From Puccinellia tenuiflora (lineage: Eukaryota; Streptophyta; Magnoliopsida; Poales; Poaceae): 64,000 bases of DNA. Under the pieces are notes generated by a model. The model had not been told where the DNA came from, searched no databases, and worked only from the letters and a program-made list of their open reading frames with translations. Of the stretch, positions 44,013 through 57,814 are shown one piece after another (the first letter of the stretch is position 1; each line of letters starts with the position of its first letter). Both the position numbers and the translations under genes were made by a program. The stretch is taken from the NCBI GenBank assembly GCA_012064385.1, contig QRDG01000241.1, forward strand, positions 663,312-727,311, written 5' to 3'.

Positions 44013-47000
44013 TCAATAGGTGTTGTGGAGGACATTGGTGATTTGGCTATTTTTGAAGAATTAAGGGATCTTCATGGTTTTATTTCTCAAGCCAAGTCAA
44101 TTGGATTATCACATATCTATCTCATATCCAATGCTTCCTCCTTACGGTAACTTGTATTTAATTTACATATTCATTGAAAGTTGCTTGCTCCCTTGCATGT
44201 GTTAGTTTTGTTCCTAGCATGTGCTTGTATATGATATGCTATTTTCCTACTTATCTTGTTATTCAAGGTTATGTATGATAGTTGTATATCATGTATGTGT
44301 AAATTTGTGTGTTGAGCTTTATTGAATCTTGTGTGGATTTCATTTGGCTCTTTTGAGATATTAATGGACTATCCCATTTTGGGGGAGTGATGTGTTTTGT
44401 GCACTTCACAAACCTAAAAATGTGTGTACATGAGGCACACCACCTAGTATTGATATTTAAATATTATCTACCTACTATGTGGTATGTTATTCTCATGAGA
44501 AATTCAAATTCTATAATGTCCATTAATTTCCCTAGTTGGTTTTATTTGCCTCTTGTTTAAAAATAAAATGAAGTATCACATTATGGGGGGAGTAATAAGC
44601 TATGTGTATATTACAATCCCACAAAATGTGAACATTTGAGGTTTGCCACTTAGATTTGATATTATAGATTATCTTTCCTATGTGGCATGTTTGCTCGAAC
44701 AAGTCCAATTTCCTTTTGGTTATCTTTTGGCTCTTGTTTGGGTGTGTTTGCTTGGTGTGGTTTTTCTCTAATATGCATTCCTATATATTTTTGGAGAAAC
44801 CATTTGTTTCATCTTATTTTAACCATGGCTTTTCCGGTTGGTTCGAATAGTTGAAACTACCAACAAACCTTTTTCAAAAAAATTGGCGTCTTTAATTCTT
44901 ATCTTTTGCCATATGCTTATTTGTTGTGAAGTTGGTCTTGATCATCATTCCTATATACCACCGAGAAATATCTCCATATACTCCTTGTCCATGACAAGTG
45001 ATACTAGTAATTGTGGTGGATTTTGTATACCATCTTCACATTGGCTCTTGCGTTGACTTGCTTTATCTATTGCCTTCCTCTCCTTTTGAATGGATCCTAT
45101 TTTTCAATTGGTAGTGTTTAGTGTTGTAAATAAAATATGGAGAGTAATGATCCCTTGTGCATGCATTTTGTATTCAAATGCAAATATCAAAGATAATGCA
45201 TGTATATTGGGGGAGCATTCCTTTTTATTAGAACACTAACCTATATATCAATTTTTGATCCTTTCAATTGGCATTTGATTCTTTATCTTGTGTTGGTACC
45301 TTCAATTGGTATTAATTGGACTTAAATATCTCCTCCATAGATATTTGTTCCAATTAATATTTATTGTGGGAGTCTTGATACCTTTTTGCCTTATTTCACT
45401 TTACTTGATTTCGGTCAAGTATCATCCTCTTCTGGTATCTTTTCTCCTAGTTGTTATTTTGTTTTAATTGGTATCTTATTTTCAATTGGTGTCTTATCGA
45501 TCATTTGTTGTGTTGATTCGATTCCTTTTGATATCACACTTCATGTGTTGATGTGTTTTGGAATCAATCATTTGTTGATTTGTTTTTTCCTCAATCATGT
45601 GTTGATTTGGATTTTGATATAATTTGGACAACCATTTTGTGTCACAACTTGGTGTGCTCTCTTCTTGGTTTACTTGGTGTTTTTGTCCAAATTGTATCTC
45701 GTTTGGTTCGTGTAAGTCTATGCATGCATATTTACTAGTATATATATTTTATGGCATGCTAGTCTTTCTAGTTCCAATATATGGGGGATACTCCACCGAA
45801 TCCTAGATCGGCTAAGATGTGCATGAAATTCAATTTCATATCTATATGCACATATTTATGTGGAGTGTTTCCTATATATTGTAGTTTATCTAACTACTAT
45901 GGGACCCAATGAGTTTGGGAACCATTTTGTACTCTAATTTTGTTTTAGGTACAATGGAGATGCATTGGATGCTTGCCTCATACATAAGGAAGGTGTTCTC
46001 ACCGTGTGATTGTCGGAGTCAAGCTTTGATGTCAAACCAACTCTCATCATCTTCATCACCAATGTCATCTCGGTAACAAGTATTTATCCCATACATACCT
46101 TTTAGTATCCAACCTTGTGTAGGTTGCCTCTTGGCATGAAAAGCTTTTATATGCAATTGTTGTGGTTTTGGCCTATTTCCTTCACTTAATATATCTTTGT
46201 GATATGTGTGATGAATTTGCAAAAACCTTTTCTTCAATTGATATTATTTGTTTGTGATACTTGTTGCCTAGATCAAAGCATCTTCACTATCTCTTGTTCC
46301 CTTAGTGATATGTGTGATGCATTTGATATATTTGAAGTTCATTTATATACAATGAGATAAATTTGAGCTATGTGCTATGCTTTTAAGCAACAATCTCATT
46401 TGTATATTTATGACTTCCTCTTGGATACCTTGTTATCTTTCTCCCGAACCATTTGGTATGTATATGTTTCTTTGCGGATGTATATCTTCAATGGTTTTGT
46501 CTAATAAGAAACCTATACATATGAGAGAGGTCATCTTTTAGTTGGTATCCTATTTCCTCGAGCCACCCTTGTTTTTCATCTATAATTCTTTGGCGGCTCC
46601 AAATTTGTCTCATGAGTGCTTGTCTTATGTTTTATTGGTATCTTTGCACACTCATGTATTTCTTGAAGATCTTTGACCTCACGCCTACCATGGTGAGCAT
46701 GTTGATTTTTATTTGACTAAATGCTCTCACTAGCTTTTGGCATTTTCAATTGGTTTTAGTTTCCAATTGGTATCCCTAAGCTTGTGAACATATTTCTCTA
46801 AAGATCTTTTTATCTCGGTTGGGCCTATCTTATGATGATTTTTTTTTGAAAATTGGTATCTTCTTATGGCTCAACCACATCTTTGGTGCAAGTGCTATGA
46901 TTTGCTTTTGCATTATGCACTCTTGCACTTGTTGCGTGTTCTAGATGATTTTGGGGGGGGGGGGGGGGGGGGGCGAGGATGACATATTTGTGCACTCCTC

Positions 47001-47347
47001 ATTTGTGCATGAACATTGGGGAGCCTCTCCGTTTGTATTTAGAACTCCCACTTTGGATCTTTTTGATTGCTTTTCTCCTTTGTCGAGATGTTTAAAATGA
47101 TCTCATCTTTTTGCAATCTTTTGATCCTTATATTATATTGGCTCTCTAAATTTTTCATCCCATTTCGGCAATCGATGCCACTGGGGGAGAAGTTTAGAGG
47201 GTTTACGGGAACTTGGGTTTTATGCTTTTGTTGCATTTGCCATGCATGCGTTTTCATCCTTGCTCGTTTGTCTTGCAAGGATGCTCTATTCTTTATATAA
47301 ACCCTCTTAAAAAAGGGATTGTCATCAATTACCAAAATGGGGGAGAT
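44013..47347 (+). other. AT-rich internal region without pol, unit 2
   Basis: Nearly identical to 33627-36946 of unit 1, including shared single-base variants that differ from unit 3 (for example CTCCATATACTCC, ACCATCTTCACATTGG). It contains the expanded poly-G tract. Confidence 0.75.
46953..46973 (+). repeat. Poly-G tract, unit 2 (21 G)
   Basis: Longest version of the homopolymer; units 1 and 3 have 10 and 7. A run of 21 G is long enough to form a G-quadruplex-like structure and is also a common site of sequencing error. Confidence 0.85.
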
Positions 47348-48495
47348 TGAAAGTGGATGGTTGATCCCATGCATGGTTTTGGTAATTAGTGACAATCTCT
47401 ATGGACTAATGTTTGTATTGAGCTACTTGTAGGTGTGTCCTTTTGTGTTGCTTGATCTCCATTTGTTGGAGTCAATATTAAGGGAAGAAGAGTGGTTGTT
47501 GATCAAGTCTAAGTGCGTGTTGATCAACACTCAAGTCCAAGTGAAGATATGCCAAAGAAGAAGTTCTGCCATATTGGTGTATGGGGGAGCATCATGTGAA
47601 TCTTCACCAAGCGAAGCGCAATCAAGAAAGGTGGTTCGTCTTGAGGAGATGAAGATCGTCATCATCGACCTCAAGTGGATTAATGTGCAAGGTAAAGGTA
47701 TGATCTTGATAGGTTTTCTATTTTACCGGTCTCATGATGTTAGTTGAGCGACCGGGTTATAGGATAGATAACCGTACTATCAAGAGGGGCTCTCGACCGA
47801 GTATCTTGATCGTATCGTTCGTGGAGAGCTCAAACTTTTGCATCCTTGCAATCATCTTTATTTCTTGGTTGTTATTTGGCTTTTATCCTTGTGAGAATTT
47901 AGATCTTGTGTTCATCTCCATACCAAGCTCTAGTTCATCAAAAACGGATTTCATGAATATCTTCTTGCGTTTTTGATATTGGAGGTTTTACCGGTTTGTC
48001 TCTTCTGAGAGAGGTCAAACTCTCTCCTTATGATTTCCTCCTCACATGATGGACTATGATGTGTATATGCATGATCTTGAAGGGCTTGCGATTATCTTTG
48101 AAACAAGCCCAATATGATAGAAAACGGAGTCTTGATGAAAAACTTGTTGGTTTTTGATGTTGGAGAATTTACCGGTTGTTCCTTTTTAGAGAAGGTTTAC
48201 CTTTCTACATTTGGTTTTATCCTACCTTGTTGGACTATGATGTTTCATTGTATATTCTTGTAGAGCTCGTTGTTATGATTCCAACGAGCCCAAGATCATC
48301 GAAATCGGAGTCCGGAAGCAAAAGTTATGCTCGTTTTGGTATCGGTGTTCCGACAATTTTTCAAAGGGCGGAAGTACTGCCCCTACTTCTGCCCCTACTT
48401 CCGCTTAGCCTCTGTTTTTGGGCGGTAGTACCGGTAAAAAGTCCGGTAGTACCGCCCCAGCGCGTTTCTGGGCATAACGGTTGGATATTTGGTTG
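47348..48495 (+). mobile_element. Truncated copia-type 3' LTR, unit 2
   Basis: Same U3-only structure and breakpoint as at 36947-38093. It carries unit 1 variants (TCAATATTAAGG, TAATGTGCAAGG). Confidence 0.85.
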
Positions 48496-49199
48496 GTCCA
48501 CCCCGACGGGGTGTCGACCATGGCAGCACGGGGATGGCCGGCCTGGTATGGAGGAGAGAACGAACAAAGCCGATGTGCGTCGGTGGGTTCCGCGAACACC
48601 AACAAAGCCGTAAAAGACGGCAAGAAGAACAGCGGCGACGAAGAAATCAAGAAAAGGGACCCACAGGATGGGAGCCGCAAGCAGCAGACAAAACAAAACG
48701 GGGAACACGAAAGGATAACGCAAGAAGAGCAGCCGGCCGAGGAAAGAGAATGCGGCACGTCAACTCGCGGGGGACCAAGCATGAGCGGTGGGGAAGGCGG
48801 TATACGAAAAATAATCCAAACCACCAGCGAAGGCGAGCGTGAAAGAAGCAGAGGGCGCACCAGGGAGCGACAGATGTCGCACGGAAAAATCATCTCGTGT
48901 CCATGGAAAATCGGAGAGAAAGGGATACAACAAACTGTTGGGAGTGATGTTGTGGAGCTGGAGGCTATAGTGGTCTAGGATCTCTATCAGAAAAGTCGAT
49001 GGCGGCAAAGAGAAACCCCTAGCTATGTGGGAGGAAAGGAGTACCCGCTCATCTTTGACTGGTGTCGGAGACGGGTCGCCAAAGGCGGGTCGCCAAAGGC
49101 GGATCGCCAAGTCAGCGCAGTTGCGGAAGCCGGAGGAACGACACCGTCAGAGGCCATACACTCCAGTTCACCTTCTTCTACTCCGGAGCAGACCCAGTT
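48496..49199 (-). pseudogene. Fragment of a Transposase_28-type gene, unit 2
   Basis: Same fragment as in unit 1, minus strand. A private 14-bp direct duplication (GGGTCGCCAAAGGC at 49073-49086 and 49087-49100) shifts the frame. The upstream end is cut by the second tandem junction (filler 49200-49203). Confidence 0.7.
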
Positions 49200-50016
49200 C
49201 ACCGTCTGAATTATCTGTACACCTACCCAACTCTGAACCTCCAGCGGAAATGATGCTTGGTGGTTTATCAAGAGCATGACCTAGGACATTTGTAACCCCG
49301 GCAATTTCGGTGTTGTGGTTCAAGCACCTCACCAGAATATCTGCTGACGCAATCTCTTAACTCTTTAACACCAACCACTATCCCTGAGGATCAGGTGTAA
49401 CTTACCCTAGGAGTTTCCCTCATAGACTTGCTTTATCGTCAAGTACGACTTTCGCTCGATGATTGAATGAAGGCTATTCCGAAGCCGGAGTGTGATATCT
49501 AGAACCTCAAGGAGAACCTTACAACGGAATAACTAAATGTCCCTCAGTCAATCCTCATATTCCATCTATCTCGTGGTAATAGCTCGTTCATGAGGTTTTA
49601 CCTCTCTATCTAAATGTGGATCAGTGCTATATCTATCCCTCCTAGGTGAACCCAAAGCTTTTCCCCATCACACGGACAGTGTGTGAATCCATCAGTCACG
49701 TTAGGGCCGAGCTTTCAATCTTACAGAAACTTCTGGTGTGTCGAAATCGTGGAGTCCAGAAGATGTCCTTCTCCTCTCGGTGCTTCAAATCCCTAGATTC
49801 TATGCATCGGGGTGCTTTGAAGTATTGTCATGTCCTTGAACAAGTGATCGGTCGTCCTATCCTCGGCTTGACCTTTGTTAGGTCAAGTCGTTCCTAGTTT
49901 TCCTCAATAGCTTATGGTTTTGGGCAAGTTCATTTTTGCCTAACACCTTTAGCTATATTCTGTTCTTTCCGCCCCATCGGCATGTCATGCTTCTTAGCTC
50001 CAAGTTATGCACCGAG

Positions 50017-52190
50017 TGAAAGTGCATGGTTGATCCCATGCATGGTTTTGGTAATTAATGACAATCTCTATGGACTAATGTTTGTATTGAGCTACTTGTA
50101 GGTGTGTCCTTTTGTGTTGCTTGATCTCCATTTGTTCGAGTCTATATTAAGGGAAGAAGAGTGGTTGTTGATCAAGTCTAAGTGCGTGTTGATCAACACT
50201 CAAGTCCAAGTGAAGATATGCCGAAGAAGAAGTTCTCCCATATTGGTGTATGGGGGAGCATCATGTGAATCTTCACCAAGCGAAGCGCAATCAAGAAAGG
50301 TGGTTCGTCTTGAGGAGATGAAGATCGTCATCATCGACCTCAAGTGGATTAATGCACAACGTAAAGGTATGATCTTGATAGGTTTTCTATTTTACCGGTC
50401 TCATGATATTAGTTGAGCGACCGGGTTATAGGATAGATAACCGTACTATCAAGAGGGGCTCTCGACCGAGTATCTTTATCGTATCGTTCGTGGAGAGCTC
50501 AAACTTTTGCATCCTTACATCCTTGCAATCATCTTTATTTCTTGGTTGTTATTTGTCTTTTATCCTTGTGAGAATTTAGATCTTGTGTTCATCTCCATAC
50601 CAAGCTCTAGTTCATCAAAAACGGATTTCATGAATATCTTCTTGCGTTTTTGATATTGGAGGTTTTACCGGTTTGTCTCTTCTAAGAGAGGTCAAAATCT
50701 CTCCAGATGATTTCCTCCTCACATGATGGACTATGATGTGTATATGCATGATCATGAAGGGCTTGTGATTATCTTTGAAACAAGCCCAATATGATAGAAA
50801 ACGGAGTCTTGATGAAAAACTTGTTGGTTTTTGATGTTGGAGAATTTACCGGTTGTTCCTTTTTAGAGAAGGTTTACCTTTCTACATTTGGTTTTATCCT
50901 ACCTTGTTGGACTATGATGTTTCTTTGTATATTCTTGTAGACCTCGTTGTTACGATTCCAACGAGCCCAAAATCATCGAAAACGGAGTCCGGAAGCAAAA
51001 GTTATGCTCGTTTTGGTATCGGTGTTCCGACAATTTTTCAAAGGGCGGAAGTACTGCCCCTACTTCTGCCCCTACTTCCGCTTAGCCTCTGTTTTTGGGC
51101 GGTAGTACCGGTAAAAAGTCCGGTAGTACCGCCCCGGCGTGTTTCTGGGCATAACGGTTGGATATTTGGTTGACCTATTTAAGGGGCCCTCTTCCCCAAT
51201 GGTTCCCTAACCTTTTGAGCTTCTTTTTCCTCTATTTCCTCCATTGTTGCAAGAGCTCAAATCGCATAGATCTCTCAATCCCTCCACCCAAACTCATTGA
51301 TTTTTGGAGGATTGAAGGAGAAGGTCTAGATCTACTCTTCCACCAAACAAAATCTTCTCTAAGTGAGGGGAACTCATTGGATCTAGATTTTGGAGTTCTT
51401 AGTGTTTCTCGTTTGTTCTTCCTCCTAAATTCCTCCATAGCATTAGTTGCTTTGGTTGGATTTTGGGGAGAAGAATTTGACCACTTGGTGTGTTCTTGCC
51501 TTTTGCATTAGTTGCATCGGGTTGTGCTCTCCACGGTGATTCGTGGGATTGACGTTGAGAAGCTTTTTACTCTTGGGTGCATTGTGTTCCCAAGAGCTTG
51601 TGCCTCTTGGGTGCATTGTGTACCCTAGACGGTTTGGAGGTGCCGCGAAGACTTCGAGTTGTGAAGCTTCGGCACGAGTTTGGGAGCCCCCAATTGAGTT
51701 GTGGGTGTGTGCCCCAAAAGTTGTAAGGGCTCCGGAATCCGCCCCGAAGGATTCTGATAGTGGAAGGTGAACCAAACCTTTGGGTGTGGTTCATCGGAGA
51801 ATAGGGTGAGGCCTTTGTGGCATCTTGAGTAGGCCTTTTGTGGCGAGCTCACACCCCTCCAACGAGGCATACTCCCTTAACAAGGAGGAACTCGGGAATA
51901 AATCTTCGTCTCCGCGTGCCTCGGTTATTTCTATACCCGAGATTTTAATTATGCACTTTACATTGTGATAGCCTTCGTGCTTGATGTTTATATTTAGCTA
52001 TCACCTTGTTGCTTGCCTTGTTTAGCATAAGTTGTTGGTGCACTTTAGGTAAACCTAGAATTTTCGGTTGTTGGCTTGTTAATTTAAACACCTAGTTTTA
52101 TTCCGCAATTATCAAGCCCCTAAATAGAAAAAGTTTTAATCGCCTATTCACCCCCCTCTAGGCGACATCTCGGGCATAGTTGTTCTTTCA
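50017..52190 (+). mobile_element. Copia-type 5' LTR, unit 3
   Basis: 2,174 bp, same ends as in unit 1 (TGAAAGTGCATGG to GTTCTTTCA). The TATA-like CTATTTAAGG is at about 51175. The primer site is absent, as in unit 1. Confidence 0.82.
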
Positions 52191-52214
52191 GGCTTTACCG
52201 CCTAGAGAGTAAAG

Positions 52215-54493
52215 ATGTCGTCTAGGGATTTAGTGCATAATTCCTTGTTTAGATTTAATGGCACAAATTTTAATGTTTAGAAAACTCATATGCTTAGTCA
52301 CTTACGGGTCTTGGACCCCAATATTGAGCGTATCTTAGATATAGGTTTTTCTCCTCCGAAGGACTACGAAAGTACGACTTTAGAGGACGAGAACAACTTA
52401 TATCTAGATGCTCTAGCCTCTAATGAGTTTTGCAAGTTTGTGAGTGTAGTAATTTTCGAGTCAATCATGCCTCTCCGGGATGCTCATGATCTTTGGACCA
52501 AGCTTCAAGAAAAATATGGAGTGTCCAACTCTATTGAGGATGATTGTTCTCCCTCCACCTCCGGCCGTGACGAGTTCTCGTCTTCGTCTACTTCACCAAA
52601 ATGTGGTAAGCCACAATCCAATGTGATGGTGAGTAGTGATGGTTTTTGCAAATTGGATAGTGAGCTCATTATTGATGATTCTTCACCTCTATCTAGTTGC
52701 AATGATTCATCTTTGGACCTAAACACACATAGCACTATAAATGATTTACATGCTAGTGTTGATAGTCCTTGCATATCATCTAAAAGTTGCTTGGATAAAT
52801 CTCTCTATGATATGCTTGCTTTATCTTGTTCTAATGATAAAAATGCTTGTGTTCCCTCTAACTCTTCCATGAATGTCAATGTAGAGGAAACCCAATTAAT
52901 TGTGGAACAAGATGTGAACTTAAGTAACTCAAAACTAATTGCTCATCTTCATCCACCTCTCATTGCCTTATGGCTAAATCTTCTTCTAGCAATGATAATA
53001 ATAATGATGATAATGATGATGATAAAAATGATGAAGAAGATGATGTGGAAAAGGTTAATGCTAGGCTTCAAAATAACGGTCTTATGATTCTTAAAGCCCT
53101 TCCTAAAAATAAAAATGCTCAAGATATGCTCTTTGAAATTATGAAAACGCTTATTGAGCGCGGGGAAACTATTGAGGCTTTGGAAGCAAGCCTTGATGAA
53201 AAGGGTAAGATCGAAAGAGATGATGCTATGGAGAAGGCATCGTTAGAAGATGCTCTTGAGGAAGAGCAAGAGACTCGGGCTTCTCTTGAGGAGAAATTAG
53301 AAAATATCGAGGAGTCTCATAATGAAATAATTGCTAAGATTATTAAAGACCGTGACCATGCTCATGCTAAATATAAAGTCACGAAAAATGAAAATGCTAG
53401 ATTAAATGATGAGCTTGCCAAGTTGTCTTCTTCTATTGCTAATGTCAATGATGCTTGTGCTACTAACTCCAATTCTTGTGAAGCATCTACTTTGAAGGAG
53501 AATGTTGAGCTAAGGGCTCAACTTGAGTTGCTAACTAGCAAGTATAGGGAGTTGGAAGAAAATCATGAAAAGCTATCTAGCTCTAATGATGAACTTCTAG
53601 CATCCTATACTTGTCTTAAGTTAGCTCATGAGGCCATCACTTCAAAGGTAACATCTAGTGAGCCTCATGTGGATAATAGCACAACTTCAACTAAAAATGC
53701 TAAAATGCCATGTGCTAGTCCTAGTAATTCATCCACTAAAAATATTGGTACATCATGTGATGAATTACTCGCTTTGCCTTGTTGTCATAACAATGAAGCT
53801 TCTACTTCCTCTAGTGCATTTGTTGCCACTAACCATGTAGAGGAAATAAAAGACCTCAAGGCCCAAGTCACTTCTTTGAAGAATGACTTGGAGAAGCGTC
53901 ATGAAGGGAAGCGTGCACTTGACAACATGTTGAGTGTGCAACAATCCCCCAATGACAAGAGTGGACTTGGATTCAACTCCAACATCAAGAACAAGTCCAA
54001 GGTTGAGAATAAGAAGGGCCAAGTTCAAATCAAGAATCCGGCCAACGTCATTTGCTTCAAGTGCAAGCTAGAAGGGCACCATGTTCGTGATTGCCCAATG
54101 AAGAAGAAGAAGACTCTTAGTGAGAAGCAACTAGGGAAGCGGCCTCTTGTTCAATCTCGTGCTCAACCACGAGTTGAACAACGGCCACCTCCTAAGAAGA
54201 CTCAAGCCTATGCTCGTCAAGTTGAGGAGCCTATTAAGAAGAAGAAGAGTCGGTGTTGCTACCTTTGCCGTGGCAAAGGTCATTTTGCTTCTTCATGCAC
54301 TAACGGTACCGTATCCAACCCTATTATAGTTGATGATGCTTATTCTCTTGGGAAGGATAGAAGTGGCAATGTGTTTGCCAAATATGTGGGAGCTCAAAGT
54401 GGTGTCAAGAAAAGCACCATTTGGTTTCCCAAACCTATTGTGACTAACCTCTTAGGACCCAACTTGGTTGGGGACCAACAAGCTTCAACTTGA
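52215..54493 (+). pseudogene. gag: Copia-type gag with nonsense and frameshift, unit 3
   Basis: ATG at 52215. It shares the TAG at the Trp codon (52278-52280) with unit 1. In addition one A is missing from the run near 52931-52935 (CTCAAAACTAATTG against CTCAAAAACTAATTG in unit 1), which separates the UBN2/Ser-rich part from the coiled coil and zinc knuckles. Downstream of that, the frame is open to TGA at 54491-54493, with both CCHC motifs intact. Confidence 0.86.
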
Positions 54494-57400
54494 TCAATAG
54501 GTGTTGTGGAGGACATTGGTGATTTGGCTATTTTTGAAGAATTAAGGGATCTTCATGGTTTTATTTCTCAAGCCAAGTCAATTGGATTATCACATATCTA
54601 TCTCATATCCAATGCTTCCTCCTTACGGTAACTTGTATTTAATTTACATATTCATTGAAAGTTGCTTGCTCCCTTGCATGTGTTAGTTTTGTTCCTAGCA
54701 TGTGCTTGTATATGATATGCTATTTTCCTACTTATCTTGTTATTCAAGGTTATGTATGATAGTTGTATATCATGTATGTGTAATTTGTGTGTTGAGCTTT
54801 ATTGAATCTTGTGTGGATTTCATTTGGCTCTTTTGAGATATTAATGGACTATCCCATTTTGGGGGAGTGATGTGTTTTGTGCACTTCACAAACCTAAAAA
54901 TGTGTGTACATGAGGCACACCACCTAGTATTGATATTTAAATATTATCTACCTACTATGTGGTATGTTATTCTCATGAGAAATTCAAATTCTATAATGTC
55001 CATTAATTTCCCTAGTTGGTTTTATTTGCCTCTTGTTTAAAAATAAAATGAAGTATCACATTATGGGGGAGTAATAAGCTATGTGTATATTACAATCCCA
55101 CAAAATGTGAACATTTGAGGTTTGCCACTTAGATTTGATATTATAGATTATCTTTCCTATGTGGCATGTTTGCTCGAACAAGTCCAATTTCCTTTTGGTT
55201 ATCTTTTGGCTCTTGTTTGGGTGTGTTTGCTTGGTGTGGTTTTTCTCTAATATGCATTCCTATATATTTTTGGAGAAACCATTTGTTTCATCTTATTTTA
55301 ACCATGGCTTTTCCGGTTGGTTCGAATAGTTGAAACTACCAACAAACCTTTTTCAAAAAAATTGGCGTCTTTAATTCTTATCTTTTGCCATATGCTTATT
55401 TGTTGTGAAGTTGGTCTTGATCATCATTCCTATATACCACCGAGAAATATCTCCCTATACTCCTTGTCCATGACAAGTGATACTAGTAATTGTGGTGGAT
55501 TTTGTATACCATTTTCACATTGGCTCTTGCGTTGACTTGCTTTATCTATTGCCTTCCTCTCCTTTTGAATGGATCCTATTTTTCAATTGGTAGTGTTTAG
55601 TGTTGTAAATAAAATATGGAGAGTAATGATCCCTTGTGCATGCATTTTGTATTCAAATGCAAATATCAAAGATAATGCATGTATATTGGGGGAGCATTCC
55701 TTTTTATTTAGAACACTAACCTATATATCAATTTTTGATCCTTTCAATTGGCATTTGATTCTTTATCTTGTGTTGGTACCTTCAATTGGTATTAATTGGA
55801 CTTAAATATCTCCTCCATAGATATTTGTTCCAATTAATATTTATTGTGGGAGTCTTGATACCTTTTTGCCTTATTTCACTTTACTTGATTTCGGTCAAGT
55901 ATCATCCTCTTCTTGGTATCTTTTCTCCTAGTTGTTATTTTTGTTTTAATTGGTATCTTATTTTCAATTGGTGTCTTATCGATCATTTGTTGTGTTGATT
56001 CGATTCCTTTTGATATCACACTTCATGTGTTGATGTGTTTTGGAATCAATCATTTGTTGATTTGTTTTTTCCTCAATCATGTGTTGATTTGGATTTTGAT
56101 ATAATTTGGACAACCATTTTGTGTCACAACTTGGTGTGCTCTCTTCTTGGTTTACTTGGTGTTTTTGTCCAAATTGTATCTCGTTTGGTTCGTGTAAGTC
56201 TATGCATGCATATTTACTAGTATATATATTTTATGGCATGCTAGTCTTTCTAGTTCCAATATATGGGGGATACTCCACCGAATCCTAGATCGGCTAAGAT
56301 GTGCATGAAATTCAATTTCATATCTATATGCACATATTTATGTGGAGTGTTTCCTATATATTGTAGTTTATCTAACTACTATGGGACCCAATGAGTTTGG
56401 GAACCATTTTGTACTCTAATTTTGTTTTAGGTACAATGGAGATGCATTGGATGCTTGCCTCATACATAAGGAAGGTGTTCTCACCGTGTGATTGTCGGAG
56501 TCAAGCTTTGATGTCAAACCAACTCTCATCATCTTCATCACCAATGTCATCTCGGTAACAAGTATTTATCCCATACATACCTTTTAGTATCCAACCTTGT
56601 GTAGGTTGCCTCTTGGCATGATAAGCTTTTATATGCAATTGTTGTGCTTTTGGCCTATTTTCTTCACTTAATATATCTTTGTGATATATGTGATGAATTT
56701 GCAAAAAAACCTTTTCTTCAATTGATATTATTTTTTTGTGATACTTGTTGCCTAGATCAAAGAATCTTCACTATCTCTTGTTCCCTTAGTGATATGTGTG
56801 ATGCATTTGATATATTTGAAGTTCATTTATATACAATGAGATAAATTTGAGCTATGTGCTATGCTTTTAAGCAACAATCTCATTTGTATATTTATGACTT
56901 CCTCTTGGATACCTTGTTATCTTTCTCCCGAACCATTTGGTATGTATATGTTTCTTTGCGGATGTATATCTTCAATGGTTTGTCTAATAAGAAACCTATA
57001 CATATGAGAGAGGTCATCTTTTAGTTGGTATCCTATTTCCTCGAGCCACCTTGTTTTTCATCTATAATTCTTTGGCGGCTCCAAATTTGTCTCATGAGTG
57101 CTTGTCTTATTGTTTATTGGTATCTTTGCACACTCATGTATTTCTTGAAGATCTTTGACCTCACGCCTACCATGGTGAGCATGTTGATTTTTATTTGACT
57201 AAATGCTCTCACTAGCTTTTGGCATTTTCAATTGGTTTTAGTTTCCAATTGGTATCCCTAAGCTTGTGAACATATTTCTCTAAAAGATCTTTTTATCTCG
57301 GTTGGGCCTATCTTATGATGATTTTTTTTTGAAAATTGGTATCTTCCTATGGCTCAACCACATCTTTGGTGCAAGTGCTATGATTTGCTTTTGCATTATG

Positions 57401-57814
57401 CACTCTTGCACTTGTTGCGTGTTCTAGATGATTTGGGGGGGCGAGGATGCCATATTTGTGCACTCCTCATTTGTGCATGAACATTGGGGAGCCTCTCCGT
57501 TTGTATTTAGAACTCCCACTTTGGATCTTTTTGATTGCTTTTCTCCTTTGTGGAGATGTTTAAAATGATCTCATCTTTTTGCAATCTTTTGATTCTCATA
57601 TTATATTGGCTCTCTAAATTTTTCATCCCATTTCGGCAATCGATGCCACTGGGGGAGAAGTTTAGAGGGTTTACGGGAACTTGGGTTTTATGCTTTTGTT
57701 GCATTTGCCATGCATGCGTTTTCATCCTTGCTCGTTTGTCTTGCAAGGATGCTCTATTCTTTATATAAACCCTCTTAAAAAGGGATTGTCATCAATTACC
57801 AAAATGGGGGAGAT
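54494..57814 (+). other. AT-rich internal region without pol, unit 3
   Basis: As in units 1 and 2, with private variants (for example CTCCCTATACTCC, ACCATTTTCACATTGG, GCATGATAAGC). No pol motif. Poly-G tract of 7 at 57435-57441, polypurine tract at its end. Confidence 0.75.

Larger units (their letters stand above)
38788..49203 (+). repeat. Tandem 10.4-kb unit, copy 2 (hybrid, indel-rich middle)
   Basis: Second copy (10,416 bp). Its left third shares single-base variants with copy 3 and its right half shares variants with copy 1. The stretch of about 41100-43700 has many small deletions not seen in either neighbour. A 14-bp duplication (49073-49086/49087-49100) is private to it. Confidence 0.93.
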
